A stretch of DNA of 20,404 nt, from the IMG/VR virus record IMGVR_UViG_3300042323_000213, positions 1 through 20,404 of that record; one strand, given 5' to 3'. Under the pieces are notes generated by a model. The model had not been told where the DNA came from, searched no databases, and was given only the letters and a program-made list of their open reading frames with translations. The DNA comes from a virus. Positions 1-6,319 of this stretch are shown in pieces; positions within the stretch are counted from its first letter, which is position 1, and each line of letters opens with the position of its first letter. A program made the translations under genes and the position numbers.

Positions 1-1625
1 ATTTGTGCGTTTCTTACAAAATCATAATAAGCAAAATTAGCTACTTCTCTAAATTCAGGTCTTGCTAATGTTTTACTTAATGAAAATCTATACTTTATTT
101 TTTCTAAATTGTAAGAAAGGTTTAGTGATGGTAAAAGGTCTAAATACTCTCTATTCACATTTACTTTCTGTCCACTAAAATCTGCGGTATTAACATTGAA
201 TAGATTATACTCACTTCTTACGCCTGTGTTTAATTTCCACTTACCCCATTCGTTTTCATACATTGAGTAAAGAGAACCTAAATCGAAATCGGCAGTATAT
301 CTATCGGTATTGTTTGTTATTTCATCCAACATATCAATTGAAAGGTATCTAAATATTCTTGCATTAAATCCTCTAATCTTTTTTAGATAACCACCACCAA
401 CTTTAATGTTACCAAACGATTTGTTGATATTACCATTAAAACTATTTTCATCCATTACACTCCAAAAACGATATGTATCTCTCCATGCAATAGCATAAGG
501 TTCGTTTACACCTAATGATTTTGTAATTGGGTTTACTCTATAATCAGGCTGTTCTCTGAATATAAAATTATATCCTAAATTGAAATCTAATGTTTTAATC
601 TTCCCATCAAATTGAGAATTGATAACAACATTATTAATATGGTTAGATGAATTACTTAAAACATTTTGAACATTATCAAAGTTATTACCATTACGAGTTA
701 GATATGTATCATCGGCCTGATAGTTTACTAATGTTTTCCAGCTATATCGGTTTTTACCCAAATAAGTTAAATTTAATAAACCATTTGCGGAAAATCTTTT
801 TGTAAACAAAGTATCTCTATAATCATATGCTAATTCGGTTGATGATTGATAATCACTTCTTTCAATATAATTTAAACCAAATGTATTTCTAATGGTTGAA
901 CTAAACAATGCATTGAATTTGTTTTTCTTTAAACCAAATGATAATCCACCATTTAAGTTTGGTGATGATGTAAACCCTTCTACAATTGGATTACCAAATT
1001 GTTTTGTGAATAATCTTTTATCACCATTACCACTAATACGATATTTGTAAGTGGATGGGAATGTGGAAGGGAATTCGGTAGCTTGAACTAACTTAAAATC
1101 TTTAAGAGATGAAACCAAACCCCAACCACTTCCCAATGAGATATTGAAAAAGTTATCGGATACTTCTTTTGTTGTAATTTGTACCAATCCACCACTCCAA
1201 TCACCAGGTTGATTTGCGGATGCCGATTTAGCAACTATAATATTATCAATTAATGCAGTTGGAATTATATCAAATGAAAATGCTCTCCTATCAGGTTCGG
1301 TTGATGGTAGGAGTGTTTTGTTTAGGATAGCTGAATTATATCTATCTGCCAATCCTCTTACCAATACAAACTTATCGTTTTGGATTGTTACACCACTTAC
1401 TCTTTTAAGTGCATCACCTACATTTCTATCAGGTGTTTTTTTAATAAAATCAATAGATACTCCGTCCGAAACTACGGATGAATTACGAATGGTTGTTATT
1501 ACAGCTACTTCTGTAGATTTCTTACCCGCTGAACGGACTGTAATTGTGGATAGTTGTTTGGAAAATAATGTGTCTTGTGAATAGGTTACAAATGGAAGTA
1601 ACATTAATAAAAGAAACGCTCTCAT
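1..1625 (-). CDS. TonB-dependent outer-membrane receptor, C-terminus cut by window edge
   Basis: An uninterrupted frame runs from ATG at 1625 to the left edge, giving 541 codons without a stop. Residues 1-17 form a signal peptide ending TYSQ. A TonB-box-like TITV lies at 27-30. The plug domain follows at about 45-153, with VRGLADRYN (89-97), PDRRAFSFDIIP (111-122) and GGLVQITTK (145-153), all typical of TonB receptor plugs. The rest reads as alternating beta-strands of the 22-stranded barrel. Receptors of this family usually have 700-1000 residues, so 200 or more are probably missing. There is no N-terminal carboxypeptidase-like domain of the SusC kind. The family imports large substrates (siderophores, glycans, cobalamin) using TonB energy; the substrate here cannot be read. 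A hairpin covers the start codon. Finding such a gene beside phage genes is odd. Confidence 0.88.
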   Translation of the reverse strand, partial: MRAFLLLMLLPFVTYSQDTLFSKQLSTITVRSAGKKSTEVAVITTIRNSSVVSDGVSIDFIKKTPDRNVGDALKRVSGVTIQNDKFVLVRGLADRYNSAILNKTLLPSTEPDRRAFSFDIIPTALIDNIIVAKSASANQPGDWSGGLVQITTKEVSDNFFNISLGSGWGLVSSLKDFKLVQATEFPSTFPSTYKYRISGNGDKRLFTKQFGNPIVEGFTSSPNLNGGLSFGLKKNKFNALFSSTIRNTFGLNYIERSDYQSSTELAYDYRDTLFTKRFSANGLLNLTYLGKNRYSWKTLVNYQADDTYLTRNGNNFDNVQNVLSNSSNHINNVVINSQFDGKIKTLDFNLGYNFIFREQPDYRVNPITKSLGVNEPYAIAWRDTYRFWSVMDENSFNGNINKSFGNIKVGGGYLKKIRGFNARIFRYLSIDMLDEITNNTDRYTADFDLGSLYSMYENEWGKWKLNTGVRSEYNLFNVNTADFSGQKVNVNREYLDLLPSLNLSYNLEKIKYRFSLSKTLARPEFREVANFAYYDFVRNAQ

Positions 1626-1670
1626 AAAGTTATTTTAGGTTAGTTCCCCAATAACTATGAGAGCGTTTCT
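1612..1670 (-). terminator. Long hairpin overlapping the TonB receptor start codon (terminator or translation switch)
   Basis: Positions 1612-1625 and 1657-1670 are perfect 14-bp inverted repeats. Positions 1628-1634 and 1650-1656 add 7 bp inside a 2-nt bulge, with a 15-nt loop at 1635-1649. In the minus-strand transcript the descending arm contains the receptor's ATG and its next codons, followed by a T-rich run (TTTCTTTTATTA). It may terminate the upstream unit ending at 1699, and any read-through RNA would have its start codon paired. No other terminator is visible between 1699 and 1625. Confidence 0.7.
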
Positions 1671-1698
1671 CTAAATCGGTTATTTTAATATTAAGAAA

Positions 1699-2613
1699 TT
1701 ATGAAGAAATTCCACATAATGTTAAAAACTCTTCTGCATTATGTATAACATCTTCTGATTTGAATTTTCTTAACATAGAATCGGCTATTTGTTTTCTATT
1801 ATCCATATCATCCACCATACGAAGTATTTCCGCAACACCTACAACCATATCTCTATCATTTTCATGCCCTTGTCCTACTTCTACTTCTTTCATAACACTT
1901 TCTTTACATACTTTCCAACCACCACCTTTTGATTTGTAGTTTTTTGCAGCCCATCCATTTGCATATGCCGATGGATATACATCAAACTTCTTTTTAGCTG
2001 CTGCTTTAGATGCTGACCATTTACCCGGATCAGTTGGACAATTCTTTTCTAAAAACAATTCCATTTTTTCTTCGATAGTCATAATTTCATTTTTCTTTTT
2101 ACCAGCACAATGTGCTTTTTGTGAGAACCCTTTTGGGTTACTACAATTTATTGAGTTCTTATATTTTTGAGACCATTTTTCTTCTAATCCTTCACTAGCT
2201 CCTGTCTTTACAAATGTAGGTTTCTGTCCTTTCTTTTGTTCACCACCTTTCTTACTATCACCGGCATCAGATTGCGCAGCTCTCTTTCTTTTTACAAATG
2301 AAGCTCTACCATCTTTACCTAATTTATCAGCTTTAGCATTTGATAAACAGGCTGCATATACAGAACCTTTTTTAGAATCTCCACATTTTCCAACCTTCTC
2401 GCCTTTGGTATTGTATCTATCCCAACCACCAGTTGGTCCACTACCAAACCATTTACGAAGGTCTTCGCTAATTGGTGTATTATCATATCCGCATTTGTGA
2501 CACATATAAGGTTTATTGCCACCATCAGATATATCCCAATGCCAATTACATGAATCACAAGTGACTACATTAGCACTCACACCTTCATTTAATATATTAG
2601 TTAGTTTTATCAC
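1699..2613 (-). CDS. Phage protein with zinc finger and DUF6321/DUF5872-like domains
   Basis: This protein has 304 residues and a GTG start; the following MIKLTNILNE is a common phage N-terminus, which supports that start. Residues 19-41 hold a C-x2-C...C-x2-C zinc finger (C19, C22, C38, C41). Residues about 54-115 (WFGSGPTGGWDRY ... GRASFVKRKRAAQ) resemble the domain I know as DUF6321. Residues about 157-172 hold a Cys-rich CSNPKGFSQKAHC segment. Residues about 191-236 (CPTDPGKWSASKAAAKKKF ... GGGWK) resemble DUF5872. The C-terminal 60 residues are helical and acidic. These modules recur in large T4-like phage genomes without known function. The basic central part might bind nucleic acid, but that is a guess. 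It overlaps the upstream 40-aa gene by 17 bp. The DUF names are from memory. Confidence 0.8.
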   Translation of the reverse strand: MIKLTNILNEGVSANVVTCDSCNWHWDISDGGNKPYMCHKCGYDNTPISEDLRKWFGSGPTGGWDRYNTKGEKVGKCGDSKKGSVYAACLSNAKADKLGKDGRASFVKRKRAAQSDAGDSKKGGEQKKGQKPTFVKTGASEGLEEKWSQKYKNSINCSNPKGFSQKAHCAGKKKNEIMTIEEKMELFLEKNCPTDPGKWSASKAAAKKKFDVYPSAYANGWAAKNYKSKGGGWKVCKESVMKEVEVGQGHENDRDMVVGVAEILRMVDDMDNRKQIADSMLRKFKSEDVIHNAEEFLTLCGISS

Positions 2614-2719
2614 TCTCTAATTTCTTTAAAATTGCTAAATTAGCTTTTACTAATTCTAATTTTTTAATACCGCTTCTACGGCTTCTCATTGCTCTTGGTT
2701 TCTTTGCTTTGCTTCCCAT
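2597..2719 (-). CDS. Small basic protein, 40 aa
   Basis: The frame runs ATG 2719 to TAA 2597 and encodes a very basic peptide starting MGSKAKKPRAMRSRRSGIKK and ending in a short helix (LVKANLAILKKLESDKTN). It begins 3 nt after the stop of the CsgG-like gene and its end overlaps the GTG start of the next gene by 17 bp, so all three look translationally coupled. It fills what would otherwise be a 110-bp gap. The charge suggests nucleic-acid or ribosome contact, but no family is recognised. Confidence 0.6.
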   Translation of the reverse strand: MGSKAKKPRAMRSRRSGIKKLELVKANLAILKKLESDKTN

Positions 2720-2722
2720 AAA

Positions 2723-3451
2723 CTATTTAGTGAATACACCTTTTTTAATTAATTTATCTAATATATTTGCACATGCAATATCTAATGCTTTTTTAGTTGA
2801 GATACTAATTGTAGATTGATTGAATTTAATCGGGTCTATTGTTGCATCAGAAACTAATGTTAATTGTCTATTTGTTTTAGCTTCACCTAAACCGGATGCT
2901 GCGATAATAGCTCCAGTCTCAGCATTTGTGAATCTAACCTGCAAACCCAAACGAGTTACCAAGTTATCTTTGATACCATCTTTTAAGTTGATAGTTTCAT
3001 CTTCTGATACTGAATAATCATATACTTCAATTTCTACAAAATAATGTGCTAATTTAATATTTCCTCTACCTTGAATTTTGTTTTCAGAAATACCAGCATT
3101 TGATGCTTTGAATTGAGCAACCATTCTGTTCTTAATTTCTGTTTTATCTTCGGTGAATTCAAATCTATTAAGGTTATCCAAATATTCCAATACGATATTT
3201 GCAACACCCAATCCAACTCTCTTTTCTTTTAATTCAGGATACATTTCGTACACTTCTTCACCAATACCACATTTAAGGATTTGAATATACTTCTTTGGAC
3301 CTTCGTAATCTAAATATGCAGATATATCTTTCTTTTTTTCAAAATCTGCTTTGAATTCTTCTGTTTTAGTACTTCCTATTGTTTGAGCATGTAGGACACC
3401 CACACCACTCGTAATTAACAATATACCTAATAATACGATTAATTTTTTCAT
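2723..3451 (-). CDS. CsgG-like secreted protein
   Basis: The product has 242 residues, with a signal peptide at 1-23 (hydrophobic core IVLLGILLITSGVGVLHAQ). The mature part follows the CsgG plan: KKYIQILKCGIGEE, a helix with RVGLGVANIVLEYLDNL, then a strand-rich part with GRGNIKLAHYFVEIEVYDY and a C-terminal helix KKALDIACANILDKLIKKG. CsgG forms the outer-membrane pore that exports curli subunits in enterobacteria, and CsgG-like genes have been described in marine T4-like phages. Unlike E. coli CsgG there is no lipobox cysteine, so it should be soluble or differently anchored. No curlin repeat protein is visible in the window. An ATATTTAT motif lies 17 bp before the start. A FlgT- or LpoB-type relative of the same fold is the main alternative. 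Confidence 0.7.
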   Translation of the reverse strand: MKKLIVLLGILLITSGVGVLHAQTIGSTKTEEFKADFEKKKDISAYLDYEGPKKYIQILKCGIGEEVYEMYPELKEKRVGLGVANIVLEYLDNLNRFEFTEDKTEIKNRMVAQFKASNAGISENKIQGRGNIKLAHYFVEIEVYDYSVSEDETINLKDGIKDNLVTRLGLQVRFTNAETGAIIAASGLGEAKTNRQLTLVSDATIDPIKFNQSTISISTKKALDIACANILDKLIKKGVFTK

Positions 3452-3467
3452 ACATAAATAATTTATT

Positions 3468-3475
3468 ATAAATAT
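3468..3475 (-). promoter_or_regulatory. ATATTTAT motif, candidate phage promoter for the CsgG-like unit
   Basis: The minus strand reads TTATATTTATAATAAA here, directly after the T-run of the terminator at 3483-3502 and 17 bp before ATG 3451. The same 8-mer precedes six other genes or units in the window. No upstream -33 element is present. Confidence 0.5.
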
Positions 3476-3482
3476 AAAAAAA

Positions 3483-3502
3483 GGGAGAAACGATGTTCTC
3501 CC
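3483..3502 (-). terminator. Intrinsic terminator after the DUF2589 unit
   Basis: The stem is GGGAGAA (3483-3489) with TTCTCCC (3496-3502) and a 6-nt loop. On the minus strand it is followed by seven T residues (3482-3476). It lies just after the stop at 3508. Confidence 0.85.
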
Positions 3503-3507
3503 CTAAT

Positions 3508-3984
3508 TTACTTTACATTTGGGTCTTCTAGATTTTTGATATATTCATCAATCAATCTACTTACAGCTTCAGGTTTTTCATCCGCCTTAAACTTAACTTT
3601 TATTTTAGCCATCCCGGCTTCACTTGGATTATATCCTGAATCAACTTCAATACCTTTGATATTGTGTTCGTATCCCTTTTTCTTAAATAACCCCAATAGA
3701 GATTTTTTAAGACTGGATACTTCCTTTTCTTCATCACCAAATATAAGTCTACAAGTAAACTCAATATCTAGCTCGTCTAATCCAATAGATGAATGGTCCG
3801 CCAAAATATAAAGAGGTACAACCAAATCCTTACCACCTATATTAAAGGTAGTGGTTTTGGGTGTACCATCTTCATTGAAATAGTTTCGGAGAGCATTAAT
3901 ATGCTGTCTTTCACTTATACCTTGAGAAACCATGGCGGCCTCTAAAAGACCGCCAACTAGTTCCTCTACATTTAATCTTGCCAT
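3508..3984 (-). CDS. DUF2589-like protein
   Basis: The product has 158 residues with no signal peptide or membrane segment. The order of elements matches the DUF2589 protein encoded just upstream. There is an N-terminal helix with LVGGLLEAAMVSQ, then VVPLYILADHSSIGLDELDIEF, which parallels VPLLPLVPLPSLAITSADIEF-type segments of the family. A closing AKIKVKFKADEKPEAVSRLIDEYI follows. The two proteins are therefore probably diverged paralogues that may form a hetero-oligomer. The family has no assigned function that I know. Start ATG 3984 follows an A-rich leader of AAAAT repeats. It is the last gene before the terminator at 3483-3502. Confidence 0.7.
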   Translation of the reverse strand: MARLNVEELVGGLLEAAMVSQGISERQHINALRNYFNEDGTPKTTTFNIGGKDLVVPLYILADHSSIGLDELDIEFTCRLIFGDEEKEVSSLKKSLLGLFKKKGYEHNIKGIEVDSGYNPSEAGMAKIKVKFKADEKPEAVSRLIDEYIKNLEDPNVK

Positions 3985-4011
3985 AATATAACCTTTATTT
4001 TATTTTATTTA

Positions 4012-4626
4012 TTACTTCTTACCACCACCAGTTGCTGGGTCTTCAGTAAGTGGAATTAAAGATGGTTCTAACATTTGAGTTAGGTAATCTGATAATTTCA
4101 ACATACCTTCGGTTGCTGGTAATTGTTCAGCGTGTACTTTTACGTTGTATTTAGCTGAGTTATCAGTACTTCTAGTGTTCTCTTTGTTTGTAGCTACTTT
4201 ACCAGAAATTTTTGCATTCCAGCTCATACCCCAAAATCTACCACCTGCTGATACTTCAACACTGCTTTCACTTTTTACTTCACTTTTTTCTGCTTCTGAA
4301 GTTTTTACTTCCATAGCAAATTCAATATCTGCTGAAGTAATTGCTAATGAAGGAAGTGGTACTAATGGTAACATAGGAACTTTACTATAAATTTTTTGTA
4401 GTTTTTGTTCACCTGTTGCACCATCGGTTACAACTCTGTTCATTTCAACATCTAAAGAACGTGCTTTAGTTTTTTTAGTTTTTTCATCCGTTACGAATGC
4501 TACTTCAGAAATGTATTTCCAAGTTACTTCGTTTAATTTTGCTTGACCTTTTGCCATACCAACAATCGGTGAAACAATCAAATCTTCAATAGGAAGACCT
4601 GCGAATTGGTCTGCGATACCTGCCAT
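4012..4626 (-). CDS. DUF2589 family protein
   Basis: The product has 204 residues. LPIEDLIVSPIVGMAKGQAKL (11-31), the linker PMLPLVPLPSLAITSADIEF (84-103) and the closing NVKVHAEQLPATEGMLKLSDYL (161-182) are the hallmarks of DUF2589. The middle, 108-160, is rich in K, E and S and less ordered. The family is widespread in bacteria, often as tandem copies, but its role is unknown to me. No secretion signal is present, so it should act in the cytoplasm or in the virion. It lies 27 bp upstream of a second DUF2589-like gene and 75 bp downstream of a zinc-ribbon gene. Confidence 0.85.
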   Translation of the reverse strand: MAGIADQFAGLPIEDLIVSPIVGMAKGQAKLNEVTWKYISEVAFVTDEKTKKTKARSLDVEMNRVVTDGATGEQKLQKIYSKVPMLPLVPLPSLAITSADIEFAMEVKTSEAEKSEVKSESSVEVSAGGRFWGMSWNAKISGKVATNKENTRSTDNSAKYNVKVHAEQLPATEGMLKLSDYLTQMLEPSLIPLTEDPATGGGKK

Positions 4627-4669
4627 AAATTTAAGTTTTTATAATTAATTTTTTGTAACTTGTTTGGAC

Positions 4670-4677
4670 ATAAATAT
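4670..4677 (-). promoter_or_regulatory. ATATTTAT motif upstream of the DUF2589 gene
   Basis: The minus strand reads TAGGATATTTATGTCC, 44 bp before ATG 4626 in a 75-bp intergenic gap. The flanks GGA and TCC are complementary, making a small inverted repeat around the motif. It may be an internal promoter of the unit starting at 4905. Confidence 0.45.
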
Positions 4678-4701
4678 CCTAAAAAGCATAAAACAACCCA
4701 A

Positions 4702-4905
4702 TTATCCAAATTTTACCACACCCTGATACTCTTTTTTAATTTTTTCTATCTCAACAAGTGCTTCCTTATATTTTTCCTTTATTTCATCGTTAACTGTAAA
4801 ATCCAAAACTGTCTCACAATGTGGACAGGCTGAAACTGGATGTTTAAATATAAATTCTAAAGTTAGTCCCAAAGGTTTCCTACAAGCTGGACAAGGTAGT
4901 GCCAT
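4702..4905 (-). CDS. Small zinc-ribbon protein
   Basis: The product has 67 residues. CPAC (5-8) and CPHC (27-30) form a four-cysteine zinc ribbon, with a hydrophobic stretch between them. The C-terminal half (40-62) is a charged helix of heptad type (KEKYKEALVEIEKIKKEY). Its position as first gene before two DUF2589 genes suggests a shared function, perhaps as an assembly or regulatory partner. No enzyme activity is suggested by the sequence. An ATATTTAT motif lies 16 bp before the start. Confidence 0.8.
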   Translation of the reverse strand: MALPCPACRKPLGLTLEFIFKHPVSACPHCETVLDFTVNDEIKEKYKEALVEIEKIKKEYQGVVKFG

Positions 4906-4920
4906 AACATTTTATTTATT

Positions 4921-4928
4921 ATAAATAT
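4921..4928 (-). promoter_or_regulatory. ATATTTAT motif, candidate phage promoter for the zinc-ribbon/DUF2589 unit
   Basis: The minus strand reads TTATATTTATAATAAATA, immediately after the terminator T-run and 16 bp before ATG 4905. It matches the copy at 3468 over 15 or more bases. Confidence 0.5.
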
Positions 4929-4934
4929 AAAAAA

Positions 4935-4954
4935 GGGAGAAACTATGTTCTCCC
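4935..4954 (-). terminator. Intrinsic terminator at the end of the surface operon
   Basis: Stem GGGAGAA (4935-4941) and TTCTCCC (4948-4954), loop of 6 nt, six T residues following on the minus strand. It is 40 bp after the stop at 4994. Confidence 0.85.
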
Positions 4955-4993
4955 TTAAATACTTCCGCCCTTCCTACAGTTAAAGGAAATATA

Positions 4994-5272
4994 TTATCCT
5001 AATTCTTCTTCAGTCCCAGCATCCAATTTGTTCTTATCGTGTTCCGCTTTTCTATTGATGTACTTATCAACCGAAGCGATACCAAATGAACCCAATGTGA
5101 TTACTAAGAATCCGTTGAAAATATATTCGTTGATTAGTAATTCCTTACCCATATAACCTGTTATCAAGTCTACGAATAATGCAAGTACCATACAACCAAA
5201 TGATAAGAAACCAACTACTGATTTTTCGTTGATATCATTGTTGTCTTTGAATAATTCTTTAAAGAATCCCAT
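4994..5272 (-). CDS. Two-TM small membrane protein, holin-like
   Basis: The product has 92 residues. It has an amphipathic start (MGFFKELFKD), two membrane helices at about 18-41 and 48-69, and a charged C-terminus (KYINRKAEHDKNK ... EEELG). Size and plan fit class II phage holins, which time lysis by permeabilising the inner membrane. Holins share little sequence, so this rests on topology alone. It is the last gene of the operon, after two other small membrane proteins. No endolysin is visible nearby. Confidence 0.65.
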   Translation of the reverse strand: MGFFKELFKDNNDINEKSVVGFLSFGCMVLALFVDLITGYMGKELLINEYIFNGFLVITLGSFGIASVDKYINRKAEHDKNKLDAGTEEELG

Positions 5273-5315
5273 AATTTTACAATTTAATTAATTAATGTAA
5301 CAATACATAACTAAT

Positions 5316-5948
5316 TTATCCAGCTTGCTCAGCATCTTCATCTTTAATCTTTCCACACTTCAAACATTCTTCATCACCATCTCCGTCTAAGTCACCCCAA
5401 ACGTGCTCACATTGTCTGTGTGCGAAATATTCATCAATATCGCCATCACCATCGGTATCTAAACCATCCATTACACCATCGCCATCTTCATCAATTTCAA
5501 CCGGTGTAAAAGCTGCTTTAGGTGCTTCAACGATTGATGTTGATTCAACTACTGATTCAACTTTCGGTTGTGATTGTGCATTTGAAATAGCTGCGGTAAA
5601 TGCTTCTGGAATTAATGGAGTGTTGTTCGGTGGAGTTACAGGCATATCAGCGGTGTTGCTTAATGATGTACCATCTTCCTCATCCATCTTTTGTACTAAC
5701 ATCTTATCCTTATCGGTATCACTAAACCAATAATCAATAATCTTACCATAAGAACCGATGAAAGCTCCTAATAACAATAATAGAAGTTCTTTCCATTCTC
5801 CTTCTATTGCAGATTTGTTAAATATAGCAAAGAACATTCCTGCCATAATAAACATAAATCCACCCAACACCATAGCAGTAATCCACCATCTACGGCTCAT
5901 CATTTTATTTAATAGGTCTTTAAACCCACTTGGTTGTTGCTCTGCCAT
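5316..5948 (-). CDS. Two-TM membrane protein with calcium-loop and Cys/His tail
   Basis: The product has 210 residues. Two membrane helices lie at about 21-43 and 54-73. A low-complexity linker at 95-150 (rich in P, S, T, V, A) follows. The tail has tandem Asp-rich loops (DEDGDGVMDGLDTDGDGDID, 153-172) of the thrombospondin type 3 or EF-hand calcium-binding kind. After that, C180 and H182, a third loop DLDGDGDEE (186-194) and C195/C198 could bind zinc. The membrane part resembles phage holin or virion membrane proteins; the tail suggests a metal-stabilised extracellular or periplasmic end. A similar Asp-rich motif ends the 467-aa membrane protein at 17637-19040. Function unknown. Confidence 0.75.
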   Translation of the reverse strand: MAEQQPSGFKDLLNKMMSRRWWITAMVLGGFMFIMAGMFFAIFNKSAIEGEWKELLLLLLGAFIGSYGKIIDYWFSDTDKDKMLVQKMDEEDGTSLSNTADMPVTPPNNTPLIPEAFTAAISNAQSQPKVESVVESTSIVEAPKAAFTPVEIDEDGDGVMDGLDTDGDGDIDEYFAHRQCEHVWGDLDGDGDEECLKCGKIKDEDAEQAG

Positions 5949-5971
5949 TTTATATAAATTTTAGTTTTTTA

Positions 5972-6292
5972 TTACCACTCAGCTGGTTTCTCTTTGAATT
6001 CATCACCTTCTTTCTTCTTCTCCTTTGGAGCTGGTGCTGGTTGTGCCGTTCCACCATTTCCACCTTTGTTGATGATTACAGTTTTACCTGCTGCTTGAGA
6101 TTGTTGGTTAGAGTTTGTAATGTTAATTACTGGAGCTGCTGCCGGTGCCGGAGTTGCTTCTTTATCATCACCACCTGTTAATTTAGTTGTAAACCATCCA
6201 CCAACACCTAATGTGATTGTAGATACAAGTCCTAATAGTATGTTCTTTATTGAACCACCACCGCTTGATTGTTCTTGTTGTTCTTCTGCCAT
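5972..6292 (-). CDS. Small single-TM protein with Pro/Ala linker
   Basis: The product has 106 residues. A Gln/Ser/Gly-rich start precedes one membrane helix at about 15-38 (IKNILLGLVSTITLGVGGWF). After it come an Ala/Pro-rich spacer (PAPAAAP), a polar patch INITNSNQQSQ, a VIINKGGNGG strand and a Lys/Glu-rich end. It could be a spanin-like or holin-accessory protein, or a membrane-anchored virion part; nothing in the sequence decides. It lies 23 bp before the next membrane protein gene, which shares its MAE start. Confidence 0.65.
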   Translation of the reverse strand: MAEEQQEQSSGGGSIKNILLGLVSTITLGVGGWFTTKLTGGDDKEATPAPAAAPVINITNSNQQSQAAGKTVIINKGGNGGTAQPAPAPKEKKKEGDEFKEKPAEW

Positions 6293-6319
6293 TTTGTTTT
6301 TATTTTAATGTTACAAATT

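Larger units (their letters stand above)
3462..3502 (-). repeat. Terminator-promoter cassette, copy 1
   Basis: About 40 bp nearly identical to 4915-4954. Both hold TTTATTATAAATATA, an A-run, then GGGAGAA-loop-TTCTCCC. The copies differ by one base in the A-run length and one loop base (ACGATG here, ACTATG there). Confidence 0.85.
4915..4954 (-). repeat. Terminator-promoter cassette, copy 2
   Basis: Near-identical to 3462-3502 (one loop base and one A-run length difference). In both places the cassette ends one unit and carries the promoter motif of the next. Confidence 0.85.

Noticed and set aside
1318-1584. Plus-strand open frame of 88 codons
   Set aside because: It is the complement of the TonB receptor plug region, whose protein motifs are unmistakable; other plus-strand frames in the window are likewise shadows of minus-strand genes.
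3467-3474. TATAAATA on the plus strand, identical to the T4 late promoter core
   Set aside because: It would transcribe away from all genes and straight into the antisense of a terminator hairpin. No plus-strand gene exists downstream, so the minus-strand reading (ATATTTAT) is preferred.
3990-4012. Plus-strand TTTAT tandem repeats as a microsatellite
   Set aside because: Short, and located in the A-rich leader just before a start codon, as expected for Bacteroidota-type translation starts.
4966-4990. Weak inverted repeat TTCCT/AGGAA after the holin-like gene
   Set aside because: Only five base pairs with no T-run; the strong terminator at 4935-4954 suffices.
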